Source: Collinsella ureilytica
GTDB lineage: Bacteria; Actinomycetota; Coriobacteriia; Coriobacteriales; Coriobacteriaceae
DNA length: 64,000 bases
Reading direction: 5' to 3'
Assembly (NCBI RefSeq): GCF_019795105.1
Contig: NZ_JAIMFO010000005.1
Span: 1 to 64,000, forward strand
In this document: positions 49,001-58,248 of the stretch, piece after piece
How positions within the stretch are numbered: position 1 is the stretch's first letter
How the letters are laid out: every line of letters begins with the position of its first letter
Position numbers and translations under genes: made by a program
The notes under the pieces: generated by a model
What the model was told of the DNA's origin: nothing
The model's database searches: none
The model's input: only the letters and a program-made list of their open reading frames with translations

Positions 49001-51877
49001 CTCTTTGCCATAAATTGGATCGTGGTTGTAGATATTTGCGAGCGGGAACTGAAACTCGTGGTTCTTAATAAAGTCGTAGTACACACCATCACGATAGGTA
49101 AGCATGGAATTCATCTTGTCGGTAAACTCACCGGTGTTATAGCGCTCACCACGATCTGCATTGCACTGCATCCAAATGGAATTTGAGAATTGCAAATACC
49201 ACGGGCTCGGATTGACATAGCAGGTTAGAGAAATCCAGAAAGCAGGGAGGTGCAACTCATCGGCACGATGCTGCACGTTTGAGAGCAAACGGCACCACTT
49301 TTCCCAAAGGTCAGTTACGTGGAAATATCCATGCGGTCCACCATACATGTGCTGATGCGCCTCATCATATCCAGCAACGCCCTCACCTACGCGGAACGCA
49401 CCAAACTGAGCTTGATCGGCAAAACCGTCCCACTTCCAATAGCTCACGCCATATTTTTCCATCATATCGATGGCGAAGTGTTCAAAGTTCTTTACATAGC
49501 GCGTGTCTGCAACATCGATGGAGTTACCAGCCTTTGAGCCCTTATTGGCACGCGCAATAATGTCTGCGAGCGTGCTGTAATAGTTGTAACCGCCACGCGG
49601 GCCAATCCACACGCCAAAGCTCGAGCCAAGCTTTTTTACCAGTTTGGCAGAGTCATCAAGCGTGTAACCAAACTTACTATTGATCTCCCAAAATCCGGAC
49701 TTATTCGATTCTTCCACCGGGCCGTTGCGTTCAATGTCAATACCCGAAGACATCGCGCCGGCGCTCGACCGATACTGATTCCACCCATCATCGACGACAT
49801 AGTTGTCGAGCGGACGCACTCCTGTTGCGGAGAAATGCTTATCGATCTCGTGGAACGATTCGAGGATATTTTCATTGTTGATACGCATCATATTGTCGAA
49901 CCAGGAGTTGTACTGAATACGGAACTCACTCGGCTCAGAAATGCTTTTGATATAGGAGAAGAAGTCGATCTGGATCACGTTCATATCAAGCGACGATGCA
50001 TGCGTTGCTCCGCACACGGTCTGCCAGGACACATAGGCACCCTGATCGTTAAGTCCCGTGTACGTTGCTTCATGATCTCGCCGGAAATCTTTGAAGTTTT
50101 TACCGCACCAATAGCGCGCTCGGCCAAGCGTGTCCTCAATTTGCGTATCGGCTGCGGGGAACTCAGATCCTAAAAACATGCCATTCGCATAGATGGGCTG
50201 ACCCAAAATGGACTTTTCCATGTCCATCTGAACTACGCCACCAGCATTGGTAGGAATCGTCCACCGATGAGCAGCATCTACGCCTGACAGATCAAGGTGC
50301 TCTCCATCGATATAGTTGAAGCGAATATCTTCATCTTCAGACTTGACTTCAATCCACTTCCGCATGAAGTGGTCACCGTCATACATCACAACTTTTTCGG
50401 TAACCGTTGCCTGTCCACTGCCGAATTGCACCGGCTCAAAGGTGAACGATACAAGCTTGCCGGTTTTGTTCACGCCTTTGATCGTGGCAGACGTCTCTTC
50501 TGTCTTAGGTGCGCCAGCAAGCGTGAGTTCAGAGGTTTTAATCTGCGGCTGATTTGTGGTTGGAACCGAAGTAAATGCCTCACGGAACAGGTCAATCCCC
50601 GCTCCAGCTGCAAAAGGACCGCCCTGCCCCTTTGTGACCACCGCTGCAATATAGCGTTTGGTACAAGGCTTGCTGAGAGCAAAATAGCACCATTTAGATC
50701 CTGCTGCCTCGCCTGTCCCATACATGCCAACATAGCTCACCCGAAACGTAGTAGATCCATCAGGTGCTGTAAGGCGGCTCGACTCACGTTCGAGCTGATC
50801 AGGATCATCTGCCGCGCGCAGCTCAAACTCAAGCCAATTGCCATTATTGGGATTTGGACGAGGGAGATAGCCGAACGTCTGGAAGGAATCAGTTGCCGAC
50901 TTGCGGTCAATCATAGCAATGACCGGCAGTTGATTGGCCGGTCCGTCTCCTTGGCCATAGTTTGAGTGCCAGAAGGTATTGGGGTCACCATCAAGCAAGG
51001 CAGGAGCGCCACCAGCATCTCCACCCTGAGTTGAGCTTGAAGAAACCTGTGCTGTCCACATACCAGACGTGTCTGCACGCTCAATGACCGACCGGCCTTC
51101 TGCATCACGAATATCAAGCTCGGCAATATTTGCAAAGCGACCCTTCTTTGCTGCCTCCCAAAAATGCGAGTCAGTAACAAGTAGGCGAATCTTTGCAGCA
51201 GAAAGATCTGACGTGAGCGTAAGGGTTTGCGCTCCAGCCTGGACACCTCCTGGCAATGTAAACGCTTGGACATCTTCCCATGCAGAGCCAGTCCAACGCT
51301 GGAGCGTAAGCGCGAGGATCTGGCCGGTGCACTCATACGATCCGTTGTACACACGAGGCGTTATTGCGAGTGTTTTGATTTGCTTCTCTGTATGAAAATC
51401 AATGTCAAAGTATGGATGACCGTCTGCTACCTCAGCAGAAGACCAGTAAGTTGTAGGATCGCCATCAATCGCATTGATTGCTGCCGCTGGCTCGTTGGGC
51501 ATTACGCTCACAGCGCTTACCTCTGTAGCCGTGCCAGGACGGGGCTTGACGCTTGTGAGGGGCGTCTGAGGCTCGAGCCGCTTTGCCTCAAGCATGCCAT
51601 CGATAACAAACTCTTCGGAGTCGGCACCTGGAATAATTTCAGTAGCACCCAGCCCATTTACGAGCTTAGTTGTTTTGAGCTTTCCTCCCGTGAGTCTAAA
51701 GGTTCGGCTTAAAGCACGATTTCCAATGGTAAGCGACTCTGCCGTAGAGGAAACGGACACGCTCCCGTATCCCTCTCCGTTCTCAGCCCATGCCGCCGGC
51801 GGCACCATCAGCGCGATGCTCGCCATCATAACTGAAAGCGCTATCGAAAACGCCGCAACTACTGAGCCCTTTCTCAT
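46088..51877 (-). CDS. Cell-wall-anchored multidomain glycosidase (clan GH-D/GH36-like)
   Basis: 1929 residues, GGAGGAG before the ATG. Signal peptide 1-31. Two F5/8-type (CBM32-like) domains lie at about 110-430. A TIM-barrel glycosidase follows (about 460-1090) with YNSWFDNM, YVVDDGW and YWKWDGF, the last Asp matching the GH-D nucleophile. Then come a beta-sandwich, a LamG-like domain, a third F5/8 domain (CDGDTSS...QIDLGHACTIDAVKLW), a FIVAR helix (ALKAQIAAAKEALKN), a Listeria-Bacteroides repeat, a DPNKKPGSDPSN repeat spacer and an LPRTG sortase anchor. Likely substrates are host mucin or blood-group alpha-galactosyl/GalNAc glycans (inference). GH101 or GH129 were considered; the catalytic text fits GH36-like best. 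Confidence 0.85.
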   Translation of the reverse strand: MRKGSVVAAFSIALSVMMASIALMVPPAAWAENGEGYGSVSVSSTAESLTIGNRALSRTFRLTGGKLKTTKLVNGLGATEIIPGADSEEFVIDGMLEAKRLEPQTPLTSVKPRPGTATEVSAVSVMPNEPAAAINAIDGDPTTYWSSAEVADGHPYFDIDFHTEKQIKTLAITPRVYNGSYECTGQILALTLQRWTGSAWEDVQAFTLPGGVQAGAQTLTLTSDLSAAKIRLLVTDSHFWEAAKKGRFANIAELDIRDAEGRSVIERADTSGMWTAQVSSSSTQGGDAGGAPALLDGDPNTFWHSNYGQGDGPANQLPVIAMIDRKSATDSFQTFGYLPRPNPNNGNWLEFELRAADDPDQLERESSRLTAPDGSTTFRVSYVGMYGTGEAAGSKWCYFALSKPCTKRYIAAVVTKGQGGPFAAGAGIDLFREAFTSVPTTNQPQIKTSELTLAGAPKTEETSATIKGVNKTGKLVSFTFEPVQFGSGQATVTEKVVMYDGDHFMRKWIEVKSEDEDIRFNYIDGEHLDLSGVDAAHRWTIPTNAGGVVQMDMEKSILGQPIYANGMFLGSEFPAADTQIEDTLGRARYWCGKNFKDFRRDHEATYTGLNDQGAYVSWQTVCGATHASSLDMNVIQIDFFSYIKSISEPSEFRIQYNSWFDNMMRINNENILESFHEIDKHFSATGVRPLDNYVVDDGWNQYRSSAGAMSSGIDIERNGPVEESNKSGFWEINSKFGYTLDDSAKLVKKLGSSFGVWIGPRGGYNYYSTLADIIARANKGSKAGNSIDVADTRYVKNFEHFAIDMMEKYGVSYWKWDGFADQAQFGAFRVGEGVAGYDEAHQHMYGGPHGYFHVTDLWEKWCRLLSNVQHRADELHLPAFWISLTCYVNPSPWYLQFSNSIWMQCNADRGERYNTGEFTDKMNSMLTYRDGVYYDFIKNHEFQFPLANIYNHDPIYGKEDTGISASSMTGEQFRNYLFMQGTRGTAFWELYYSASIFDTEKYLVNADFLKWEEENFSMLRNAKVIGGTPAKTATLAGSNGLGGARSARTGEQHAYGFACFNDAGDEGIISMRNPAHAEKTISFRLDAGVGCTTAGTYHVVLDHGYAEAGARLTAAPATIAQGHEVQMTLQPGETQIWHLSRKGDTNAPTLVSQEQLSDTVLRVQTSEHVSGATFEVTVDGTSAELKSAHAYADLKTFDLELASAPAHGERISVSATAGSDSAGNRLAGSFERRFHTGGVVYAFDAASAAGAGEVAGLEGAVGFTATASVDEVVPNTVFMHQGEEWSLALDGDGRAVFTVNGVSAVSEQAVGGLTTIAGVRENNGMLKIYVGGEIAGSAYRADKVRDHSLAAATISCAGSPSVASARVFDRALGYDEVPTSPLADLIKQVEGMRDHSSKASWTATSADAVLAEASFALAKNTEDQQAAYQKLLAVLRGLVPGTDNVETKNLAAALEPTAAWLPGSTTDPSLIYNAGSPLSKVCDGDTSSESRFGIFGNDAHRQPAYLQIDLGHACTIDAVKLWRYWGGSRMYDATALVVSSTPDFADKQVLYYSGATDVFKLGEQPTATLYHESPDGKVIFGVEPQAQAGSQAQAQPQPQAITAASRQRRSLAAGESAPVEARYVRLYMNGYEGGIGKENHVVELQILGKRKIELGDVYGVEALKAQIAAAKEALKNRDTYTEDTVAALESALKAAEQMVDTLAKQHDAGAYTTTRGEFDDVSAALAQALAGLKPKQPSELVQVTFDYGHDDMVQTVSVASGSTLTEPEKPVRKSYTFEGWMTDAGTAYDFSVAVTQDLKLTASWKPEATSDNTTDDDPSGDPNKKPDDGTSNDPDKKPGSDPSNDPNKKPGSDPSNDPNKKPDKNTDEGSGNGSDNGSGNGSGNKQGSGHSRSRALPRTGDMALLVVGTSGLAGVSACVLAVVRKRRHE

Positions 51878-51954
51878 ACACTCCTCCTTCTGCCTGAACG
51901 TACTGCGAAAGCCAAGCCTCTTCTCATGTGCACTTCCTTCTTCCGTGCTGCGGG

Positions 51955-52142
51955 ATCAACTGGTATCACGTGATGCACCACTCACTGCATACCTGGATGG
52001 AGGAAGCATAGGGATGGTCGTTTTCTGCGAAAAGGACGAGTGCGCCCAACGGTGTGCCTGGAGCCGTAGGCGGTATCAAGTGGTATCAACCACGATACTT
52101 CTTTACCGCCTGGTACCTGTATAAATAACCAATTGGTATGAG
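51955..52142 (-). promoter_or_regulatory. Putative operator cluster upstream of the glycosidase
   Basis: GGTATCA occurs at 51962, 52072 and 52082 (the last two 10 bp apart), with a variant GGTATGA at 52135. At 52073-52098, GTATC-AA-GTGGT and ACCAC-GATAC form an inverted repeat. At 51965-51974, ATCACGTGAT is a perfect palindrome. This looks like binding sites for a sugar-responsive GntR or LacI type regulator, none of which is in the window. Confidence 0.45.
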
Positions 52143-52184
52143 TCAAACTTGATAGTACGTGCTGAGCTGTGAGGGCACCTGAAA

Positions 52185-52225
52185 CCTTACCCTGGGAGAA
52201 AACTCTCGGGTGGGATTTTCATGAG
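52185..52225. other. Imperfect hairpin in the divergent region
   Basis: ACCC-T-GGGAG closes an AAAA loop with CTCTC-GGGT, followed on the plus strand by GGGATTTTC. It could be a terminator for a short leader or part of a leader RNA upstream of the MATE gene. Confidence 0.35.
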
Positions 52226-52322
52226 TGACCTGCTCCCCAAGTGTTACGTTAATTAAATCCGTATCACCTGTGTTACGATGCTCGTCATCCTGAATGCGTG
52301 GCATCACAAACGAGGAGGCTTC

Positions 52323-52520
52323 ATGCGTAAAACAACGCTTCCAATCGAGCGGGGTTTTACATATACGCCTAGCAATGTAGCTATGAGCTGCGGAATAGTT
52401 CCACGTATCATTGCCGCCAAAAAGACACGGTTATATTGGTGCGACCTACGCAATCAAGGTAGGCAACTTGCTCGCTTGCAAAGCGCGATTCAAAGAAACC
52501 AGCGTTCGATATGTCTGTAA
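52323..52520 (+). CDS. Possible 65-residue leader or remnant ORF
   Basis: AGGAGG lies 5 nt before the ATG, a better ribosome site than the MATE gene itself has. The frame (MRKTTLPIERGFTYTPSN...) ends 10 nt inside the MATE gene, so it could couple its translation. The protein matches nothing I recognise and may be a remnant. Confidence 0.35.
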   Translation: MRKTTLPIERGFTYTPSNVAMSCGIVPRIIAAKKTRLYWCDLRNQGRQLARLQSAIQRNQRSICL

Positions 52521-53881
52521 AAACGACTGACTTCATCAAAGGCGATATGACAACAAGCGTCATTCGCTTTGCCTTTCCCCTCCTCTGCGCCAACTTGGTG
52601 CAGCTTTTATACTCTGCAGCTGATGCGCTATTTGCCGGAAACATGGTCGGCACCGCAGGTATTGCCGCTATTGGTGCATCATCTCTTGTGGTTACGTGCG
52701 TAATTAGCTTTTTGGCGGGTTTTTCAGTCGGGGTTAATGTCCTTGTTGCTTCAAAATTTGGGGCTCAAGATACCGAAGCGCTTAACAGGGCATTTTCCAT
52801 TTCTATGCTGCTTGCTCTCTTGCTGGGTGTACTCTTTTGCATAGCAGGAATCGCCTGGTCAGATGAGCTGATAAACCTCATGGCGGTTCCCGCCTCTGTT
52901 CGAGCCGATGCCCTCTCCTACGTTCGCATTTATTTCTGCTCACTTCCCTTTATTGCTCTTTACGACAATGTTGCATCTTGTTTGCGTGGTGTCGGGGATT
53001 CTAAAACACCTTTGTACGCTCAGATTGTAGGCGGAATCGTAAATGTTGCCCTCGATGCCTATGCGCTTGGGGTTTTAGATCTTGGTATTGATGGTGTAGC
53101 TTGGGCATCATGCTTCTCACAAGGAGTCGCGTTTCTTATTGCTCATTTCCGTGCTCGGAAGTTACTCGAATGGCATTTTTCTGGCTCGTCGCCTCGGTCG
53201 ATATTCAAAATCGTACGAAGTATTTTTGCTGTTGGTTTCCCTGTTGCCATCCAAGCCTTATGCGTCACGCTTTCCAATACTTTGATCCAAATGGCAATTA
53301 ATGCAACAGGTGAAACAAACGTTGCGGCATTTACTGCCTATTTCAAAATTGAAATGCTTATCTATGCACCGCTCGTAGCCTTAGGGCAAACAACTACCGT
53401 GCTAGCTGCACAAAACATAGGAGCTCAACATCACTGGCGTGTGCACCTTGGTGTTCGCCGCTGTATTTTGTTTGGCACGATCTTTGCCGCCATCGCAGCT
53501 GCCTTGCTGCTTGTTTTTAGATTTCCGGTCGTGGCGCTGTTCGATCAGAATGCCGAGGTTGTTGCAGCTGGTGGACTGGTTATGATGACCACCTTCCCGT
53601 TTTACTGGATTTACACCTTTATCGAAGTGTATGCGGGAGTGTGCCGAGGAATTGGCAAGGCAAAGGAAGCAACCATGATCTCTTTGTTATGCTTCGTTGC
53701 TATGCGCTTGGCACTTTTAACGCTCGCCCAGCACCTTGGGTTTGGACTCAGAGGTATTGCTGCCATCTACCCCATGACCTGGGTAAGCACGGCGCTCTTG
53801 CTCGGAATCTACTACTATAAATTTGCACACAAGAAACTGCATCCTGCCCCTCATAAGCAGCGAGTAGTGAGTAGTGAGTAG
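52511..53881 (+). CDS. MATE family multidrug/cation efflux transporter
   Basis: 456 residues, twelve membrane helices. N-terminal FIKGDMTTSVIRFAFPLLCANLVQ (split: DFIKGDM, IRFAFPLL), SAADALFAGNMVG, CLRGVGDSKTPLYAQIVGGI and the second half TNVAAFTAYFKIEML are typical of the DinF/NorM class. Substrate unknown. Its stop codon lies inside a 7-bp tandem repeat. Confidence 0.93.
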   Translation: MSVKTTDFIKGDMTTSVIRFAFPLLCANLVQLLYSAADALFAGNMVGTAGIAAIGASSLVVTCVISFLAGFSVGVNVLVASKFGAQDTEALNRAFSISMLLALLLGVLFCIAGIAWSDELINLMAVPASVRADALSYVRIYFCSLPFIALYDNVASCLRGVGDSKTPLYAQIVGGIVNVALDAYALGVLDLGIDGVAWASCFSQGVAFLIAHFRARKLLEWHFSGSSPRSIFKIVRSIFAVGFPVAIQALCVTLSNTLIQMAINATGETNVAAFTAYFKIEMLIYAPLVALGQTTTVLAAQNIGAQHHWRVHLGVRRCILFGTIFAAIAAALLLVFRFPVVALFDQNAEVVAAGGLVMMTTFPFYWIYTFIEVYAGVCRGIGKAKEATMISLLCFVAMRLALLTLAQHLGFGLRGIAAIYPMTWVSTALLLGIYYYKFAHKKLHPAPHKQRVVSSE

Positions 53882-53887
53882 TGAGTA
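53862..53887. repeat. 7-bp tandem repeat across the MATE stop codon
   Basis: gagtagt is repeated three times and then followed by gagtaaa. A gain or loss of one unit would shift the frame of the last few residues of the transporter. Confidence 0.75.
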
Positions 53888-54239
53888 AAGGATAAAGGGT
53901 GTTGGCTTGCGTGGCCCTCGATTGTCGAGCATGGGAGGGGCGAACCCGTCCTCTCTCCAAGGGCGCAAGGGTGCCTCTAGCTCTTGATCTTAAACTTTTC
54001 TACACTCATCTTTTACAGTACAAAAACAGTAAATGAACCTATCTAGCTGGTAAAAGACGGCTCAATTCTCTGACATTCTTTGTATGAGAATCTGCTAGCT
54101 TTTGGCTTTCTCACTTGCCCCATGTTCTCACCTGTCCCATGATCTATCTGATCTGAGCCTTAGTAGGTGCCTGTTTGGCGAGGTCAACGCCCACTACATA
54201 TCCTAGCTGATCGGTAAGCTCGGTTCGGTAGCCAGGTTT

Positions 54240-54282
54240 AGCTCTTATAGTTTCAGAGTTAGCGCAACATGTTGCGCTAAGG
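54240..54282 (-). repeat. Second copy of the dispersed repeat with perfect 22-bp palindrome
   Basis: 54259-54280 reads TTAGCGCAACA followed by its exact reverse complement. With the adjoining ctctgaaactataagagc (minus strand) it matches 39448-39490 on the plus strand. It could be a protein-binding or recombination site, or a transposon-end relic. Confidence 0.75.
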
Positions 54283-54297
54283 TTGGGAATTAACGCC

Positions 54298-54462
54298 GAT
54301 CTGAAAGATTTACCGTTCCATCATCGAAGCGTGGAATCTCAAAGCTCTTAGCACTTAGGTGATCTAAACTGTCCATAGGCGATCTTTTCCTTTCTTTGGA
54401 TCTTGTGCTGTTAACTAAAGATTCTAGGCGAAGGTCGCTTCCTTCTTATCAGTCCGAAGTGG
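54298..54462 (-). mobile_element. Truncated IS256-like element, left copy
   Basis: The minus strand shares about 165 bp with 59497-59661. This includes the end sequence CCACTT...AAGAAGGAAGCGACC and the first codons of a transposase (ATG at 54376: MDSLDHLSAKSFEIPRFDDG...). The reading frame stops after about 28 codons, where unrelated sequence begins. Confidence 0.8.
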
Positions 54463-54578
54463 CTTTTGCATCGACTTTTGAGACGTGATCTGAAGATAAC
54501 TGTCGTGCGTGTAGGCGTATATGGAAGACGTTACAAGCACATCGACAAGACAAAAGTACAAGGTAGGCAGTGACTATA

Positions 54579-56760
54579 ATGACCAGCACACAATTCACTT
54601 GGATTGGCTTTTATGAAGAGTTGGCAGACAAACTGTTAACCTATCGAAGCAGGCGCAATGTCCTGATAAACAAACTAACATCCGTCTATGAATCGATTGG
54701 AATGCAGCTGCCCAAGCTCGAGGCGGATGAGCTGCGCGATATTGATCCGTTCACCGTCTTCGGCCTCTTTAACAAGGGCATCAAGGACGCAAGCCGGCAG
54801 AAGATCATTGCAGGCATCGCCGAGGCATTCGACGTCGAGGCAGAGCAGCCCAAAGACTTCGAGGGCATCCCCGTGCTCAACAACCTCAACGCGACCTTCT
54901 ATGCCTTCGCCGATGACGACCGGCGCGGCGAGCACGACATCGACAATCTCTGGCGCGTGCTCGAGGCCGAGATTGTACTTGCTGGCGAGGACAGCAAAGA
55001 GAACCGGAAAAGCTTCGTCGAGGCCTTCGATGATACTGTCACCCAATTCGGACTTGGCTGGAAGCTCACTATGGGTCTCTTCTGGACGAGGCCATGCAGT
55101 TTCATCAGCTTGGACTCGCGCAACCGCTGGTTCATGGCTGACGTGGCAAAAACTGGTGCCACTATCGCCAGTGCAGTACCGAAGGAGAAGGACTCGCCGA
55201 TTCACGACGGAGAACGCTATCTCGCCATTTGCGACACTATCAAGTCGAAGCTCGCAAGCGTTGAATGCCCGTATACAGACCTCCCCTCACTGACGGCTGC
55301 CGCCTTCGTAGAGTCTGAGCGCGTCAATCAGGAGAGAAAGGCCGCCGAGAAGTTAGCGGCCGAAAAGGCTGAGGAAAACGCCCTCGGAGACGAGGGGGGT
55401 CAGAACCACGCGCTACTGGACCTACTCCCCGGGAGACGGTGCCGCGAGATGGGACGACTTCTACGCACGCGGCGTGATGGGCATTGGCTGGAGCAAGCTC
55501 GGCAACGTCGAGCAATACGCCAGCAAGGAAGACATCCGCAAGAGCCTGCGCACCCTGTACAGGAGCAAATATTCACAGAAGAACTGTGCGCTTGCGCTCT
55601 GGCAATTCCTGCACGAGCTGAAGCCGGGCGACGTCATCTTTGCGAAGCGAGGGCTGAACGAGATTCTTGGACGAGGCGTTGTAGAGGGAAGCTACGAGTT
55701 CGACAAGAACGACGACTCCTACCCAAACATCCGCAGAGTTCGCTGGACGCACAATGGTGAGTGGTACAGCGAGTGCCTCCTCGCCACGAAGCCTCTGACG
55801 GACATTACAGCTTATCCCGATCTCGTCGCACATCTCAACTCGTTCTTCGAGGACGAGGGCAGCGATCTCGAGGAGGATGCGGGACAAATCGAATATCCCG
55901 CGTACACGCCCGAGGACTTCCTCTCGGAAGTCTATATGGATGCCGAGCGCTACAGAACCCTCGTCAATGTCCTGCGCGCGAAGAAAAACATCATCTTGCA
56001 GGGTGCTCCAGGCGTGGGCAAGACCTTCGCCGCCAAGCGCCTCGCCTACTCCATGATGGGCGCGAAGGATGCCGAACGCGTAATGATGGTGCAGTTCCAC
56101 CAGAGCTACAGCTACGAGGACTTCATAGAGGGGTTCCGCCCGAACGCACAGGGCTTCGACCTCGAGAAAGGCGCATTCTATAGCTTCTGCAAGAAGGCGC
56201 AGGACGATTCGGACAACGACTACTTCTTCATCATAGACGAGATTAATCGCGGAAACCTCTCGAAGATCTTCGGGGAGCTGTTCATGCTCATCGAGAACGA
56301 CAAGCGCGGATCCAGAAACACACTGCAGCTGCTCTATTCGCATGAACTGTTCTACGTTCCGAGCAACGTCTACCTCATAGGCATGATGAACACGGCGGAT
56401 CGCTCGCTCGCAATGCTCGACTACGCTCTGCGCCGCCGCTTCGCGTTCTTCAACCTTCTCCCAGCTTTCGACACGGAGAGCTTCGCCGCGTACCAAAAGG
56501 GGCTTGCCAGCAAAAAGTTCGACCGGCTCGTCGCCTGCATCGTGAAACTGAATGAGGCGATCGCGTCCGACGAGTCGCTCGGTAACGGCTTTTGCATCGG
56601 ACACAGCTACTTCTGCCGCATATCCTCGGACGACGTAATAGACGGGAAACTCTCGGAAATTATCGACTACGAGCTCGTGCCGATGCTGTGCGAGTACTGG
56701 TTCGATGAGCCTTCAAAGGTCGACGAGTGGGCCGATAAACTGCGCAGGTCTATCCAGTGA
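54579..56760 (+). pseudogene. mcrB: McrB-type AAA+ restriction GTPase, frameshifted at a G6 run
   Basis: The N-terminal part (54579 to about 55393) is helical and ends at DEG. At the G6 run 55394-55399 the coding text continues one frame over (TRYWTYSPGDGAARWDDFY ARGVMGIGW...), with one G too many. The rest (to 56760) carries the EVE/McrB-N-like domain and the AAA+ motor: GAPGVGKTF, FFIIDEINRGNLSKIFGE and GMMNTADRSLAMLDYALRRRF. Restored length is about 726 residues. The C-terminal part could still be made from GTG 55474 or ATG 55477. It would translocate on modified DNA for McrC to cut. Confidence 0.85.
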
Positions 56761-57812
56761 TTCGGATTCAGAACCTCTACCACATGCTCGCCTACGCGTT
56801 CCAGACGCTGCAAGGGCAAAGCTACCGCGACATTGCTGTCGAGGAGTTCGATAACACCGCCGACCTCCTCGCAGAGATACTGACGCGTGGCGTAAGCCTG
56901 CAGGTCAAGCGCGGCCTTGGCCGGGAGTACGTCCACCTCGAGGAGGCGCTCTCCTCTCCGAGAGGGAAGATAGAACTATCCGAGTCATTGAAGACGCGCT
57001 CGATTCTGCGCAGGCAGCTGGTCTGCAGCTACGACGAATTCAGTACGAACACGCGCATGAACGGCATCCTCAAGGCGACAATCGCGCTCCTGGTTCGCTC
57101 GGACATTAGCAAGACGCGCAAGAAGGCACTTAGCCGGCTACTTCCGTACTTCGCGGACGTGGATGGCGTGGATCTCTCGTGCGAGGACTGGAACATACGC
57201 TTCGACCGGAACAACCAGACCTACCGCATGCTCATGAACGTATGCTGGCTTGTCGTGAAGGGTCTTCTCCAAACGCGGGCGAACGGGAGCCTCCACATGA
57301 TGGACTTCCTCGATGATCAGCGCATGAGCCGCCTGTACGAGAAATTTGTCCTCGAGTACTACAGGTGCGAACATCCAGAGCTTTCCGTAGGGGCACCGTA
57401 CATCAGCTGGGCTCTCGACGACGGCTTCGACGACATGCTCCCCGCCATGCACACCGACATAACGCTCGCGCGAGGAAGCACCGTTCTCATCATCGACACT
57501 AAGTACTACAACAATACGACGCAACAGCAGTTCGACAAGCGCAGCGTCCACTCGGACAATCTGTACCAGATCTTCACTTACGTGAAGAACAAGGAGGCGG
57601 AGTTCGCTAACACTCCCAAGTCGCACAGCGTGTCGGGCATGCTGCTCTATGCTAAGACGGACGAGGAGATTCAGCCTGACGGCGTGTATCAGATGAGCGG
57701 CAACCAGATCAGCGTGAGGACGCTGGATCTCAACCGGAAATTCTCAGAAATCGCCGCTCAGCTTGATGAGATTGCAAACGCGCATTTCTCGAAAGAAGTG
57801 GCTGGCATTTAA
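56757..57812 (+). CDS. mcrC: McrC-type nuclease subunit
   Basis: 351 residues, starting with GTG overlapping the mcrB stop (GTGA). N-terminal IRIQNLYHMLAYAFQ is typical of McrC; the PD-(D/E)XK site is MHTDITL...VLIIDTKYY. C-terminal YQIFTYVKNKEAEF and GMLLYAKTDEE fit. Intact, so the system's activity depends on mcrB. Confidence 0.93.
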   Translation: MIRIQNLYHMLAYAFQTLQGQSYRDIAVEEFDNTADLLAEILTRGVSLQVKRGLGREYVHLEEALSSPRGKIELSESLKTRSILRRQLVCSYDEFSTNTRMNGILKATIALLVRSDISKTRKKALSRLLPYFADVDGVDLSCEDWNIRFDRNNQTYRMLMNVCWLVVKGLLQTRANGSLHMMDFLDDQRMSRLYEKFVLEYYRCEHPELSVGAPYISWALDDGFDDMLPAMHTDITLARGSTVLIIDTKYYNNTTQQQFDKRSVHSDNLYQIFTYVKNKEAEFANTPKSHSVSGMLLYAKTDEEIQPDGVYQMSGNQISVRTLDLNRKFSEIAAQLDEIANAHFSKEVAGI

Positions 57813-57894
57813 GAGCCTGACGAAACACCTACCTGCAATTGAGAAAGCCGAGGAATACGGCGACTGAGTCGTCGACCAAGTGAGTAAGGGAGCC

Positions 57895-58248
57895 ATGGAC
57901 GATCCGATCCAGATGCCATACGCGGACTACGGAATGACGGTCGCTGACGTCGGACAGACAATCCGCTCCTTAGCCTACAAGCACCCGGAATACGAACTCA
58001 CGCATTACGGCGACATACTCGAACGCAAAGGGCTCAACTGGGATGATCAGGTAATGTCCGAGGCTGGTACGTCGGAACTCGACGGCAAGGCAGCGATGGA
58101 ACTTCTGCTGAGAGTTGTAAGGGTATAGCGATTTTGAGACGGGATCTTACTTGAATCCTTCGAGGATGGGAGCATGAGAAAGTCTCTTTTGAGATTGAGC
58201 GAGATTGACAAGCAGGATAGGAGTGAAGGGCGACATGGACAAAGATGA
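57895..58248 (+). pseudogene. DUF6508-like protein with two in-frame stops
   Basis: AAGGGAG precedes the ATG. The first 77 residues (MDDPIQMPYADYGMTV...HPEYELTHYGDILERKGLNW...) match my memory of the DUF6508 family. A TAG (58126) and TGA (58135) then interrupt the usual continuation; after them the frame reads DGILLESFEDGSMRKSLLRL as the family C-terminus does. Both stops can come from single base changes. The gene is broken, though the short N-terminal product may be made. Confidence 0.65.

Larger units (their letters stand above)
53882..54569. other. IS remnant zone upstream of mcrB
   Basis: No intact gene. It contains two 17-bp direct repeats, ttctcac(t/c)tg(c/t)cccatg (54108-54141), of the kind seen at insertion-sequence ends. 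A second copy of the 42-bp dispersed repeat with a perfect 22-bp palindrome (54259-54280) follows, and then an inverted IS256-like fragment (54298-54462). Confidence 0.5.

Noticed and set aside
46088-51877. GH101 endo-alpha-GalNAcase assignment
   Set aside because: Domain order is similar, but the catalytic text (YNSW, VVDDGW, KWDGF) fits the GH-D type better than GH101.
55573-56604. Minus-strand 343-codon frame antisense to mcrB
   Set aside because: A product of high GC codon bias; the plus strand carries unmistakable AAA+ motifs.
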